This document shows positions 32,603 to 45,174 of a DNA stretch of 64,000 bases, one piece after another; position 1 is the stretch's first letter, and the number at the start of each line of letters is the position of its first letter. The position numbers and the translations under genes are program-made. The notes below the pieces were generated by a model. The model did no database searches, was not told the DNA's origin, and saw only the letters and a list, made by a program, of their open reading frames with translations. Source of the DNA: Sanguinoderma infundibulare (lineage: Eukaryota > Basidiomycota > Agaricomycetes > Polyporales > Polyporaceae); NCBI GenBank assembly GCA_032821775.1, contig JAVLRN010000005.1, positions 2,356,001 through 2,420,000 of the forward strand, written 5' to 3'.

Positions 32603-33524
32603 ATGCGACCGGAACATAATGGACTTGCTCGAGACACGTACACAGGCGCCTCTACCAGTGTGGAGGTAAGTGACGTTTCCACTCGAGCTTCATCGTAACC
32701 CAAGTTGGTGGGCATTGTTTGGGAAAGATCCTGAGTGGGAACGCAGGGAAGGGGGTTTACCTCATCCGCTTCAGCGACTGTGAGTGCGTCAGACTGCGGT
32801 AGTGGAAGTGAAAGATCTGTAGAGCCCTTTGAGATGTTGCAATTGATGATCGTCCGAGTAGGAGCCATGGGCGGGGCTGCGAGTAGCCTGCGTTCCCGTA
32901 TTTACTCTCGTACAAGCAAGCCTGAACAGTACTCACGTATGCGTTTATGAACAGATCCGATGCCCCGATGACATCACAGGACTTGAGAGAATTATGCTCG
33001 TCGCTCAAGGAGATTTGCAACGACACCTCAGGTGATGCATGGCGCCAACTACACTCGCAAAGGTCTAACGTTTAAACTCCCCTTCCAGTGCTTTCTTTGC
33101 TCGAACTATCACCATCGAGTGCATCTACACCAAGACTGGGCCCCGCGCGACAGATGCCTCCTCAATGAATCCGATCAAGCAAGCCCGACAAGTGCACCTG
33201 ATGTGTGGCCCGAAAACCCTGTGCATCGCGACGTCGTCCGTTACCGTCACTTCGCCCGAGTGCGAACGGTTGCTTCTGGACGAAAAGTTTGCTCTCGGAC
33301 AAGTCTTCAGACACCTTCGAGTCTACCCGGAATTCTCACTCCTCAACGTCGAGGCCCAGACCGTTGACGGCAGACGGGAGCTTCGTCGGAGCTATAAGCT
33401 CGAGACGGAAGGCATCATGTGCGAGATTCTAGAGGTCTTCCCGGACCGGGATATGTTCGACATGGGCGAAGCATGGCTCGACCACAAGACTCAACCGAAA
33501 TCGTCGGGGGGCGCAACCCAGTAG
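32603..33524 (+). CDS. Conserved basidiomycete protein of unknown function (about 191 residues)
   Basis: I propose three exons: 32603-32665, 32955-33031 and 33089-33524. They join in frame, with GTAAGT..AACAG and GTGATG..TTCCAG introns. The protein starts MRPEHNGLARDTYTGASTSV, continues GLERIMLVAQGDLQRHLSAF and FARTITIECIYTKTGP, then RQVHLMCGPKTLCIATSSV. The C-terminal half has LLLDEKFALGQVFRHLRVYP, SYKLETEGIMCEILEVFP and DRDMFDMGEAWL. The closing part is the best conserved piece of a small agaricomycete family I recall only as hypothetical, with no catalytic motif I can assign. The first intron is long (289 bp) for this window, so an extra exon cannot be excluded. The stop is at 33522-33524. 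Confidence 0.65.
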
Positions 33525-35186
33525 ACAATGGCTCCTCTCGGAACAAGGCAACGCCGACGAGACACTAGCTCGGACAAGCTTTAGACTTGAAACGATCACC
33601 TACTTTATTACGCTACTTCGTCGGATCCACGGCCTTAACCCATCTCCTCCCTGTCGTTGACATCCGCGGAAATACCAAGCCCAGCTGAATCTCAATGTAA
33701 CTAGACCCGCAAGGTTACATCCTTCGAGCCGCATTATTGTATGCCGGTCATATGCTGTGTCCTGATACAACCCTCATTCAAACCCATAGGTCAAATGATT
33801 GGTGCGCCGTACCCATCCGTTTTTCAATTGAACATCGCGGCCCCGCGATGCATAATATTCATTGATCCATATGCGTGCCTTCGCCACATTATATCTCGTC
33901 CCCTCGGCATCTGTCGCTGATTCTGTGGCGCTGATACAGGCCTCTCTATCCAAGCGCGGCCTCGACCAGGCCCCTCAAAAGACCCTTGAAAGCTGTCAAT
34001 CCTCGCTTCTCTTGCGCCCAAGTTCGTCTTCTCAAATGATATCGGGTTGGCTAGAGCGCAAAATCTGACGGGCGCAGTGCGACCGTCCGATTGCGCAAGC
34101 CCACTTCCGCGTCCCCGCTTCCGCAAACCCCGCCTTCTCGCCGTGGCTCAGCATCGACAATCCATGCCCGCCGCGCGCACATCGGAGATATTGGCCCTCG
34201 CCTAATAACACGTTGTCCTGTATCCATCAGGGACCCCGTTGACCGAATGAATGGGTGCGAGTGGGATGGGTAGGCAGAGTGCCCTTCGTGTGTTCCAGAC
34301 CCTAGAGGCTCCGGCGCTGCTAAATAAAAGGTGTGTGTATATGTACGTATGACTATTTACTGATTAACTGAATGTAGGCTCTAGCCCGACATTCAGCAAA
34401 CGGCGCTGACTTCGCTCACCCACTTGACCCGCCGAAGGACAAGCGACTCGGATGCCTTGGGCGGCGGCGACGCGTCAGCGCTCCGGGCCCCCAATCCTAC
34501 CCTCTTGGGCGCTCCGTCACCCACTTCAAGTCGAGTCGAGTGTGCCGTGCAACGCTGTGCTAGAAACTGTCCTTCCTCGTCTCCATCATCTCTGGGGCGT
34601 CGCATCGTCGCCTTCTGGCATGAAGCTGGAAGCTTGAAGATCCGGATCCTAGCCTATGTGGCGCGGCGGCCGAGGCTGGGGTGCATCCGACGGAAGCGCA
34701 TAGGCAGGCGATTAGTGAAGTATCGGGACGGGCTACGATCCAGGCACTCATGTATGTCTGGCATCGAATCTCAATTACTACTCGGGCCCGGACGAGGCAC
34801 TTTCCATCTTTCGCAAGAGGTGCATGCTGTGTTCGGACCGGAAAATTGGCCATGGGCGCACGAAAGCCGGACGGACACCTGGTCCGCCGAGGATGTGGGA
34901 ACTCTGTGCGCGAGGTGATGGATGGCTTTAGCGTTCGGTTGACGTCCTGGAGCATGGAAGACTACGCGGGTGGGGAGGTAATTCGCTCGCTTGGCGGCGG
35001 ACGTATAAAGCATGGGGGCACGGGGGGATACCGAGTCGACAGGCCCCATCCTCCGAGTCCCTTTCGAGGTCGTGCTGTTCATCTGTCCTCGTCGAGCCGA
35101 TCCGCTCATTCTTTCTTGTCTTTCCCTGCTCTAGGCCACTGTTCATTTTTGGCGAGGTCAGCGCCGTTGGATTTCTCTCTTGCGAG
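33525..35186. other. Long intergenic region upstream of laccase
   Basis: About 1.66 kb without a recognisable gene. It contains the laccase promoter, including TATAAAG at 35004. An open frame at about 34424-34918 has no family resemblance and poor codon character. I see no transposon remnants. Confidence 0.5.
35004..35010 (+). promoter_or_regulatory. TATA box of the laccase gene (candidate)
   Basis: TATAAAG lies 183 bp upstream of the laccase ATG, giving a plausible 5' UTR of about 150 nt. Inferred from position only. Confidence 0.4.
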
Positions 35187-37297
35187 ATGGCCAACCTTCG
35201 GTTTCTCCAAACATCGGTGCTTGCCGCGCTCACGCTCGCGCGTGCCGCCACCCTCGGACCCATCACGGATCTGCCAATCGTAAACGCAAACATATCTCCC
35301 GATGGGTTCGAGCGTGCAGCCGTGCTCGCGGGTGGTACCTTCCCTGGCCCGCTCATCAAAGGGAATAAGGGTGATCACTTCCAGATCAACGTCATTGACC
35401 AGCTCACGAACCACACGATGCTCAAGGCGACCAGCATTGTGAGTCCTGGCTTCTGCACCACTACAGATTAACGATAGACTGACGTCATTGATACAATGTG
35501 CTGACCTGCTGACCTTCGTTTACAGCACTGGCATGGGCTCTTCCAGAAGTCGACCGCCTGGGCGGACGGGGTTGCGTCTGTGAGCCAATGCCCGATCTCG
35601 CCCGGCGAGTCGTTCTTGTATGACTTCCACGTTCCGGACCAGGCGGGTGAGTGCCGGTGCGGCTTCGTAGTATCTTGCAATGGACGCTGACCACGCATAC
35701 ATGGGTTTGTGGTCGTCCAGGGACGTTCTGGTACCACAGCCATTTATCGACGCAGTACTGCGATGGCCTGAGGGGTCCTTTGGTGGTCTACGACCCATTG
35801 GACCTTCATCGGGTGCTATATGATGTCGATAATGGTAAGGTTTGATTCGAATGGATGGTTGTGACTGAGCTCTTAATACCTTGTACTATGTAGATGACAC
35901 GGTGATTACGTTGGCGGATTGGTACCACCTCCCTGCGAAGGTGAACGGGTTCGGGCGAGTGTTTGCAGCCACGTTCTCCTTCCCATGCCGGGCTTAACCT
36001 CACCTCTGCAGTGCCGCCGCTGCCACCCTTATCAACGGCCAGGGCCGCTCAACAGTGACCCCGACTGCGGACCTTGCAGTCATCTCCGTCAAGCAAGGCA
36101 AACGGTACCGGTTCAGGCTCATCGCGATGTCGGCGGATCCGAACTACGTGTTCAGCATCGACGGGCACGACCTCACCGTCATCGAGGCGGACGCGGTCAG
36201 TACCCAGCCGCTCCTGGTGGACTCGATCCAGATCTTCGCGGGCCAGCGGTACTCGTTTGTCCTCCATGCGAACCAACCGGTAGACAACTATTGGATCAGG
36301 GCGAACCCGAATGCGGGCACGACTGGGTTTGTGGGCGGCCTGAACTCTGCCATTTTAAGGTATGAGGGTGCCCCTGAAGCAGAGCCGGCGAGCGGGGACC
36401 CTCCGACGAGCGAATATCCGCTGGTGGAGTCAGCGTTGAGGCCATTGTTGCCGATGCCTGTGGTATGCATACTGTATATGGTGAAAATGGATCGTCGCTC
36501 ACTGACTTTCCAAGCCCGGGATTCCTGAATCGGGCGGCGTCGACAAGGCGATCAACTTTGCGATCAACTTTGTGAGCATCGTCTCTCTTCTGCAGTGGTC
36601 TTAGCCCCATTCTCAGCTTACCGACGCATGCGTAGAACGGCTTGAACTTCTTGCTGAACGGCGCCACGTTTGTGCCGCCGTCGGCCCCGGTTCTGCTGCA
36701 GATCATGAGCGGGGCACAAGACGCGAACGACATACTTCCTTCGGGGTCAGTCTACAGCCTGCCGATGAAAGCGGCCATTGAACTGTCGCTCCCGGCGGTG
36801 CCTTTTGGACCGCATCCGATGCACTTGCACGGTGTAAGCCTGGCGATTTTCATGTACATTTGACTGTGGAAGGATCTCTGACTTGAAACACAGCACACGT
36901 TCGCCGTCGTGCGCAGCGCAGGCAGCTCGGAGTACAATTACGTGGACCCAATTTGGCGAGACGTGGTTAGCATCGGCCAGCCTGGGGACAACGTGACGAT
37001 CCGCTTCAGGGTGAGTGCATTTGAGAACGTTGTTGGGTGTAGGGCAGGTCTGATGTGGAGAATAGACGGACAGCGCGGGGCCGTGGTTCCTCCACTGCCA
37101 CATCGACAACCACCTCGAGTTGGGCTTTGCTGTGGTGATGGCGGAGGACATTGGGGCCATCAAGGCTGCGAACCCTGTGCCCAGTAAGCGTTCGAATCTT
37201 GCGTCGAGGTTGATCGGTACTCATGCGTCCTCTCGTGGCAGCGGCTTGGAAGGACTTGTGCCCCACTTACTATGCGCTCGACGAGAGTGATCATTGA
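35187..37297 (+). CDS. lcc: Laccase (secreted multicopper oxidase)
   Basis: Laccases oxidise phenols and reduce O2 to water, and act in lignin turnover and pigment formation. The ATG at 35187 gives a signal peptide, [20 protein letters not shown], then [20 protein letters not shown]. All four copper-binding regions are present after splicing: HWHGLF (with KSTAWADG), [32 protein letters not shown] and [17 protein letters not shown]. The residue at the axial position near the last His is Phe, the type associated with high-potential laccases. An Asn replaces the usual Phe/Trp between the two last histidines, and Leu follows Glu. The protein ends [13 protein letters not shown], with the stop at 37295-37297. 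Domain order and length fit basidiomycete laccases of about 520 residues. About ten short introns. Confidence 0.96.
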
Positions 37298-37760
37298 ACT
37301 GGGGTCCGGGGTGACGGTGCCCGCTATATTGGGGTTTGCTTTCCGGTCTTGAGTCGGACGATCACACATACTGCTTTCGTGCTTTCTTTCTGAATCGGTT
37401 CGACGTTAATGGACTTGTAGGCATAGCACGGACTTGTAGATTGAAACAACCATGTATATTTGTACAAAGTCTACTCCCGCTCTTTGTATGACGGCGCGTC
37501 CGTCTCGCATCGGTTGCACACTAATTACGATTTCAAGTACAAGCTACATCGATCAGATCTACCAATGCAATATAGCTACGTTACAGTGTGGACATTGCAG
37601 ACGCGTGACTTTGTGTGGGGCGTGCTTGTGACTGGACGTGTTGGACGCGCGTCTGGCAGTGTGCTCTAGCCTCTCAGCCTCTGCTCTGCCCTGCTCTGGC
37701 TTGTGCTCTCTGCTCTGGCTTGTGCTCTCTGCCTCCATCGCATCTCCTCCGCCGCTCGCC
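37298..37760. other. Intergenic region between laccase and MCM-binding protein
   Basis: This holds the laccase 3' flank and a short promoter for the next gene, including a CT-rich tandem repeat at 37692-37729. No gene is seen. Confidence 0.5.
37692..37729 (+). repeat. Two perfect 19-bp CT-rich tandem repeats before the MCMBP start
   Basis: TGCTCTGGCTTGTGCTCTC occurs twice head to tail, ending 31 bp before the ATG at 37761. The block is pyrimidine-rich on the coding strand and probably lies in the 5' leader or at the transcription start. Confidence 0.85.
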
Positions 37761-39933
37761 ATGACGGCCGACTACCGCTCCCAGGCTCTCGACGACCCGA
37801 CGGCGGTCGTCCAGGAGCTTTCCCGTGCCAACGCCGGCTCCCCCAACTTTCCGCATTTTGTGGCAGAACACTTTTCCACCCTCTTCCAGTCCCAGACCGC
37901 ATTTACAAAGGTGAATTTCTTGCTCAGATTGCAGCGAAGACGTGTTCATCATTGAAAACGTTATACTTTTGGCAGATTTCACCCCTCAACGTGAAGCATC
38001 CTCCGGAATCCTACCCCGATCGCGCACTCGTCCGTTTTCGCGCCATGGTCCAAGACACGTCCCTCTCCTCAGAGATGTATCTCTCCAAGCACAGCGATGG
38101 CTCATGTGGTGGATGGGGTATGTACGAGTCGGACGCCGGGAGTAGCTCCAGCGCGACAGATGTCGACTACGCCAACCTCCGCGAGTGCAATGTCTTGTGG
38201 GCTACGAGCGTACCAGCCGAGTCCGAATGGTGTGCGCACGAGTTGGATGGTACCGGCTTCCGTACGTTCCATCTCTTCTCTAGCAACGCGTTCAAAATTA
38301 ATTTCGCTAACCCAAGCGTCCACTCAACCCTCTTCCGCCTCCCCACCCACTTCCTCAAGAGCATACAAGTATCCACACCCCGAGCTCAGTCATGTTGGCG
38401 TACAAGTCAAGGTACAAATCTCCGAGAACAGTATACATCCCTTCTGACTCTACATCAAGATTTACGAACGCGAAAATGCCGAGTCCTTCAAACCTTCCGA
38501 TGTCGTCACCTTCGTCGGCATTCTCTCCTCGGAGCCGTAAGTCGCATGCATCCCTCGTGCCTTTCCTTCCTCCACCCAGCCTTTTAATCATATTCTGCAG
38601 CTGTGGCTTCGACCAGACCCAAGAAACTTCTCTAGAAGCACCAACACTCCACGTCCTCTTCACAAAATCCAGCACCCCAAACGTACTATCCCGCCCCTTC
38701 CCGCGTCTCTCTCGTCGAGATCAAGACGGTTACCTTGCCAGTCTTTCGTCCCGGTCTCCGGCGCCCTCCGCACTAGATACCGCTCAGATTCGAGATGAGC
38801 TTATTGCATGGATTGCCGACGAGGCGCTCGGGGGGGACCATCAAGCTGCAGAATGGGTCCTCCTCTCATGCATCGCCAGGGTGTGCGTCCCTTTCTTTGA
38901 TTTCCATCCTCCTATACTGACGCATCGTGACTGGCAGACAATCCCGCAACCCACCTCTCCTCCCCCCGCCGCTCGTCGTCTCGCGCTTCCCTCCCCCGCC
39001 CCCTGTGCCGTCGACCTCGCCGACGGCTGCTACGCCGCCGCCCACGCTGTCCGCGGTTCTCGACCTGCTGTTACCACTGTCCTACACCTTGTCTCTGTCC
39101 CTCGATATTCTGAACAAGAGCCGATTTACGCCAGAGAGCAAGGACGAGGACCTCCACGCAGGCGTCCTCCAGCTGCCGCAGGGCACTGTGCTCCTCGTGT
39201 CCGAGGCCGGTGTGCGCGAAGGCCAGCTTCTCGAGCGAGGTGCGCTCCCCAACTCCTTTCCTGAATCACCTACTTCCCTGCTGTGTTGACTTGAACATTC
39301 CAACTCTGATCGCGTAGGCCTGATGAACGTCCACGCGCTGCAGGAGGTCATGAATTCCCAGACGCTTGCCTACGTCTTCCCCTTCAGCCAGTTCGCGTTC
39401 CCGACAGATATCGCCTGCCTCGTGCTTGCTGAGGGTCGCAAGAGCGCGTTCTTCCGTACGGAGCTCAACGTGCCCCTTCAGAGCGCAAGTACCGACCCTG
39501 CCGCCGTCGCCGCCTTGTACAAGCCCGCGGACCAGGTGCGGATGTCATCGAGGGAGAAGATGGACGCGTTTAGAGATCTGGTCGTGGGTGCCAGGTGCGG
39601 GAAGGTCGCGGTGCCGGAGGAGACGTCCGAGGTGTGTGTGTTGCGAATTATGATATCGATTCTTGGGGGAGAGTTCTGATTGGGTATGTAGCATATACAA
39701 GCGCAGTTTGTAAGCGCGAGGCAGGGGGACCGGGGCGTGATGCCCGACGATCTCATCCGGTGGTTAACCATCTCGAAGTGAGTGGTCGTGTTGTGTCTCT
39801 GCGCGATCGACGCTGATGCATGCACAGGTTGTATGCGCTCTCTCTGCACGAGCCAACACTCAGCGTGGAGACCTGGCAGCGAGCAAAAGCGCTCGATGAC
39901 CGACGGCGAGCCGTCCTGATCCCCGGGGCCTGA
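37761..39933 (+). CDS. MCMBP: Mini-chromosome maintenance complex-binding protein
   Basis: MCMBP binds MCM helicase subunits and takes part in loading, unloading and supply of the replicative helicase. The ATG at 37761 starts MTADYRSQALDDPTAVVQEL. Family elements follow: YPDRALVRFRAMVQDTSLSS, a YPHPELSHVGVQVKIYE segment and FKPSDVVTFVGILSSEP. The middle has a degenerate P-loop-like region. The C-terminal part includes VHALQEVMNSQTLAYVFPF and ends EPTLSVETWQRAKALDDRR, then AVLIPGA with the stop at 39931-39933. The terminal ETWQRAKALDD block is highly diagnostic. About nine introns. It is convergent with the mutase gene, with only about 110 bp between the stops, so transcripts may overlap. Confidence 0.93.
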
Positions 39934-40045
39934 ACCTCTCTCGCAATGTGCATGTACCGAGATATGCTGTCTTGTATCTGTTATGTTTCTTGTACTTACT
40001 ACAAACCTACAACGCAATCGCGTATCTTCTGCATCGTCACTGCAT

Positions 40046-42850
40046 TCAGGGCCTCCCCAGCCCGTTCTTCTCCGCCTCCATCCAGACATCGGACAGCTCC
40101 TGGACGACGCTGGGCAGGAGCCGCGCGACGGCCGCCGCGTCCTTGCCGCTCCCCTCGAGGTAGTATTTGATCTTCGGTTCCGTGCCGCTCGTCCTGCCCA
40201 GTGCCCTCCACGATCAGCCCCCAACACATCTGATCCACATGGCTAGTATGAATACGCACCTGGTCGTGAGTGTGATCTTCGTGCCGTCCGCCCTGCTCTG
40301 CGCGCGGAACTGGATCATGTGGCCCGAGGAGAGCGGGAGCGTCGGCTTGTAGCTTGGGGGGTTTGCGCTGTCGTACCCGACCGTCAGGTCCCGCACGCTC
40401 GTCACCTCGAGCCCGGCGAGCGTCTTGGGGTAGCGCGGCGTCGGGCCAGGGGCGGCGCCGTCAAAGTTGCGGATGCGCGCGAAGATGGCGTCGATGGTGC
40501 GCGGCTCGGTACAGACGAAGTAGGAGTTGCTCGTCTGGTTCGGTTTCCGTGAGTCAGGAGAGTCAGTTCGCCGGGGGATGGGTTGTACGAGCACTCGCCT
40601 GGAAGAAGCCGTATCTGGCGAGCCGAGGGTTTTGATTCAAAAGCCGATCAGAGCTGAGGGAATCGTAGATCGAGGACAGAGGAGAGGTCACACACCGCTC
40701 GTAGAGCTCCTTGAGGTGAGAGCTGGCCGTCTTGCCCTGCCTTTGAAGCGACGCGACGAATTCGGCAAACACGACGGAGGCCGCGACACCGTCTTTGTCG
40801 CGCAGGTCCGAGCCGAACATGAAGCCGATGGCTTCTTCGTAGCCAAACGGCACCTGGTATCCCTCTTGCGCTAGGGCGAGCGCGGTGTTGCCGATGTACT
40901 TGAATCCTACACGCAGGCCGGTCGGTTGAAGGATCGGAGAGAAGGGCGACGATAAAGTACAAGTCTTACCAGTCAAGCATTCCGCAAACTTGAAGCCCTC
41001 CGCGTGGGCCATCGCCTCGATCATCTTGGAGCTCACCGTCGACGCGACAATGGCCAATTCGGCTGAAAAGTTATCTCAGCACCGGATGAACAAGACGAGG
41101 ATGGAATGGTCGTCACAGAGCGGCTTGCCGGCGGTCTTGTGCTTTTCGAGAGTCGCGCTGGCGAACAGGGTGCCTAGCTGGTCGCCTGTGAATTGGATCC
41201 ATTTGCCGTCAGGCCTTGAATATACCAGGTCAGAACACCCCGCAAACGAAAGAACGGCGCAAGTAGTTTAGTCACCCTCTCTCGGCAGCTGCGAAACGAT
41301 CGGAATCGGGGTCTTGGGCAAGAATGTAGTCCGCTCCGTGTTCCGTTGCGGTGGCGATGGCAAGGTCCTGATATAAGTTTGTCAATCGCCATGGCCTGCA
41401 CCTCAGCAATGCGTCAACATATGTACCAGTGCACCTGAAGAGTACGCAATTCGTCAGGGGGTATGTGTATATGACAGTGTAAACATACCCTTCTCCTCAG
41501 GGTTTGGGAACTTGACGGTGGGGAACTCAGGGTCCGGCTGCTGGTGTGCTGCGACGGGTATATATGCTGGGAATCCGAACGATCGGAACGCCTTCGACAT
41601 GGGCACATCGCTCACGCCGTGCATCGAGGTGTTGACGAATTTTAGTGTAGCTTGAGCGTTGAGCGAGCTGCAGAGACCTCTTAGTCCGAAGTCAGTGTGA
41701 AGAACGGGGTATCCTTGCCATACCGATAGGTAGAGAGTGAACTGATATACTCAAGATAGGCCGTGTCGTCGTACTTCCGTAGGAGCGGAGAGCTAGCAAC
41801 GGAGTCGATGTTCAATATGCGGGGATCTAGGTTCTCTCGGATGGAAAGAGAGATGCCCTTGTCGTGAGGTTCAATAATCTGCATAGAAGAACCACGGGCA
41901 AGGTCAGTGCCATCCATCTACTTTTGCGATGGCTATTTACCTGAACAGCGTTCTCCCAGTAGACCTTATAACCGTTGTCTTGCTGAAGAGAGATGAGATT
42001 GCGATGCAATCAAGGGTCGACTGACTCCACCGACCTTCGGGTTGTGGCTCGCTGGTTAACGAAAATTAGAGGTGTTGATCATCCTGAAAGGCCCGAAACA
42101 AACCAGTGATCATAACACCGGCGGCCGCCTGTTTGGCCTTCACGGTAAAAGGGACCCTGCGGTCTGTGAGTCTCGTAATACCGCACGCGATCCGTCACAG
42201 GCTTACAGTGGAGTATGGACGATGCCGTCATGGAAGTAGACTGGCACTTGCTGGTCGATAAAGACTGCAGCAGTCAGTTTCGCCCATTTCTCGGAGTGGT
42301 AACGATGGTCATGGCCGATGACTACGCCACGAGAATGCGCGTCTTTGACGTGCTTCAAAACATATGCACACAGGCCCTACAACACCATGCTGTCAGTATC
42401 AGAAGGGATAGAAAGAAGCTCCTGGAGATACTCGCTTGAGACGCCTGGATGATGATGAGATCGTTCATGCGGTTCCAGCCTGCTTCCATTCGCCCGCGAA
42501 GACCTGCCAGGCATTCAGAGACCTGGCTGATAAACAAGAGATGAAGGTTACCCGCTGTCCCAAACTCGATCCGCGGACTGTTTGAAGAACGTGATTATTA
42601 GGGCCACAGAACACTGTAACAACTATGGGACTGAATGGAAATCCGGTTACCTCATTCTCTTCTCCAGCTCAACATTTTTGCCTTCCTTCACTAGGCGTTC
42701 TACTTCGCTGCGAGTCTCTTCATTCTTCGATCACAAGTTAGTTATTGATGTCTCACAGGAAGCATAGACATGGCGTCACGGAGGCAGCGAGAGACTTACT
42801 GGGTCCAAAAGAAGCCATTGATCTACTAGTGACTGGAGATCTGATGACAT
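40046..42850 (-). CDS. PRM15: Phosphoglucomutase/phosphopentomutase (PGM2/PRM15-type)
   Basis: Enzymes of this type move phosphate between C1 and C5/C6 of ribose or glucose phosphates through a phosphoserine. The ATG ending at 42850 starts MSSDLQSLVDQWLLLDP. Exons give EETRSEVERLVKEGK, PRIEFGTAGLRGRMEAGWNR and VVIGHDHR. The catalytic loop is split by an intron: VMIT joined to ASHNPK, the phosphoserine being the Ser. The metal loop is DPDSDRF and the sugar-binding motif GYEEAIGFMFGS followed by DLRDKDGVAAS. The C-terminal phosphate-binding part is GTEPKIKYYLEGSGKDAAA, and the protein ends KNGLGRP with the stop at 40046-40048. The EEAIGFM..DKDG pattern fits the PGM2/PRM15 branch rather than classic PGM1. 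Many introns. All key motifs are intact. Confidence 0.9.
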
Positions 42851-43044
42851 ATTCAGGGAGGCCGAGAGTATGTCTGTGGATGGAAGAGGTCTGTGCCAAG
42901 AAGTCGGATTACCGGGTTCACCGCCTTATGTCCTAATCAGGTGGTGGAGGCGTATAAGCGCCCTTCCGCCGCGAGTGCAACAGCGACCTTGAACGTTACT
43001 TGTGATTTAGCAATACGGAAAACTATGTAAATCCATCATCACAA

Positions 43045-44767
43045 CTATAACAGCAGATTCTCTGGGAAGTTTGGAACCTGCAGATCTAACATGACTGCCT
43101 CATGGACTGTGTCCCGCATATTTCTGGCAACCGCGAAGACTACATCCAACGATGACTCGCCGGATCCTGCAAGTTCATCAGGATTCGAAGAAAACACCCT
43201 GACATATCGATCGTCGATGCCGGAAGTGTAGAACCTGCTTTTCTCGGCAAAACCGAAGTGTGCAGCATGCCAGTCAATTCTAACTCAGTAAGGGTGATCA
43301 GCGAAAGACTGCGACCCGAAAAAGCTAGAGTGGACGTTACTACTGACCCAATATTCGAATTGACCGAAATGTGTCCGGGAGGTCTGGCGAAGGACATGGA
43401 ATGCCCTTCGTTGACGGCTGATTGCATGAGGTGGCTTGCGACGGACATGTACTCCTCGATCTTCGGACCTTCTTGCCAAGTTGAGATTGACTGTCGAAGG
43501 GTGTAGGCAATACCTCTGAGGCTCTCGACTGAGGTTTTAGGGTTCAATGTTGTCGGGATCTGACCTTGGATAAGCGCATTTTACTAGGAGATATCATCAA
43601 ACACGGACAATGTATATTGCATTGCCGGCGACACTGTCTTCAGTGACACTCGGAACGGTCCTGTACTAAATCCAGATCAACGCCTTTGCATAAAACAGTG
43701 GAACCGTCACCCTCACGCTGGCTGCATGGTAAACTTGAGTGATGGGGATATCCAGATAGCGATTGAGGACGGTGATGATGTACGCCGCGAGGCAATCGAG
43801 CAAAGATGGGCGCAACCTGTCGTCAGGGTCGGAATCTTCTGCCAGTGATATCCTCTCCCTGAGTTCGCGAAGTTGTTCCGTGGTGATCCTAAAGTTCACC
43901 ATACCCCTGCTTTGGTACATGGGTCCGTATCGTTGACCAAGCTCTGCTACGGGACATGCGTTTGCGAGGTGTGGCATGAGCGGAGCATACTGCTTTACGA
44001 GCAACTCGTCTGGCAAGCGAAACTGTCGTTTGGTAAACGTTGGGATCGGCGAAGGCGGATCCTTGATATCCTGGTATCGATCAGAAAGGACTTTCATGAA
44101 ACGACATAACACAGTGGCATCTCCTGCGTGGCGATTAGGATTGGGATCACATCGTCAAGGGCCAACTCGAACAGCGCACCAAGCGTATGATGCCACGAGA
44201 ACCCGACGGCGGCCTCCTGGCGGGACATGGTCAATTTTATGAAGACTAGACTGTCGGCTTCCCCTAAGAACGTCGCATCTCGAGAGTAACCACTTGGACT
44301 CCTGCCAGTCCTGAGAAACGGTCGGAGGTTGGACTGCACCACCCATCGGCCATCTAGACCGGCCATAGTCTCGTCTTCCCGCTCGTCAACCTCGACGACA
44401 ATAGGAGACGGGGAAGGTACTATCTGCAGATGAAGCTCAGAATTGAAAATCGCTCAATCTGACAGTGTATTAGGGGTGTAACTTGCCTCCCATTCCCCTT
44501 GGCTTCTCCGAAGCTGCCCAGCCACGTGAGGATAAACTTGCAAAGCCTCCTCCAGAGCATGAATAAACCTGGGCACGTTTAACCGCGTTGGCATGACGTG
44601 CACGTTCTTAATCTGGATAGGGCAGATCATCAGTGAGCACACCAGCCTCGACGCAGAAAGACTCGGCAAGTACCCACCATAGTCATCCATAACTCGTAGC
44701 CCGGCAGCTTCACAGTTAGTTCATCGAGGACAGTTGGCTTTTTAGGCCAGACAGGGATGGTATACAT
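43045..44767 (-). CDS. BAHD-like acyltransferase (fungal transferase family)
   Basis: Enzymes of this family move acyl groups from acyl-CoA to alcohols or amines, often in secondary metabolism. Start at ATG 44767: MYTIPVWPKKPTVLDELTVK then LPGYELWMTM, followed after an intron by IKNVHVMPTRLNVPRFIHAL and EEALQVYPHVAGQL. The catalytic HxxxD is formed only after splicing: GFSWHHTLGD, followed by ATVLCRFMKVLSDRYQ. The C-terminal half has LLDCLAAYIITVLNRYLDIP and a region at the usual DFGWG position reading NWHAAHFGFAEKSRFY, a relaxed form. It ends LDLQVPNFPENLL(L), with the stop at 43045-43047. There is no neighbouring polyketide, peptide or terpene synthase, so no pathway can be proposed. The substrate is unknown. 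Confidence 0.82.
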
Positions 44768-45174
44768 GGACTGCGAGTCTCCAAAGTTCCAAAGCTGGTG
44801 CTACTGCGCCTGCGTGAGCGGCCAAATTGCGAAATGTAGCGGTAAGTAAGGTTGACGCCCCACCGGTGACACGTTTGGCACGCAACCCTATTTGGTCTCT
44901 GCGTAGTCAAGCTTTCAAGCTCTACCCGGACAGGCCCGGCCATGAATTTGAGTGGGAAGTGATAAGACCAAGGGGGCAGGGCCGGCGCGGGCTTCTTGGA
45001 CAGATTTGGACACACGACAAGACCGACGCACGACTCGATTATGCCACCGTTCGTACTCAAAAGACTAGAGACGCACGGCGAATGGAATACAATGCCATGT
45101 ACACTACTACGAAAGCGAGGCGAGTCACGAGATACAATAACGATAACGGCGTACTCTCTCGCACGGATGGGGTG
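44768..45174. other. Intergenic region between transferase and RCO1-like genes
   Basis: About 400 bp with the transferase promoter and the RCO1-like 3' flank, both on the minus strand. Nothing else is recognised. Confidence 0.5.

Noticed and set aside
32757..33026. Minus-strand small protein beginning MSLQISLSDEHNSL
   Set aside because: It overlaps the second exon and first intron of the plus-strand 191-residue gene, whose exons join in frame and look conserved.
34424..34918. Possible gene in the laccase upstream region
   Set aside because: There is no recognisable motif, no coherent splice plan and Arg/Ser-rich composition like random GC-rich DNA.
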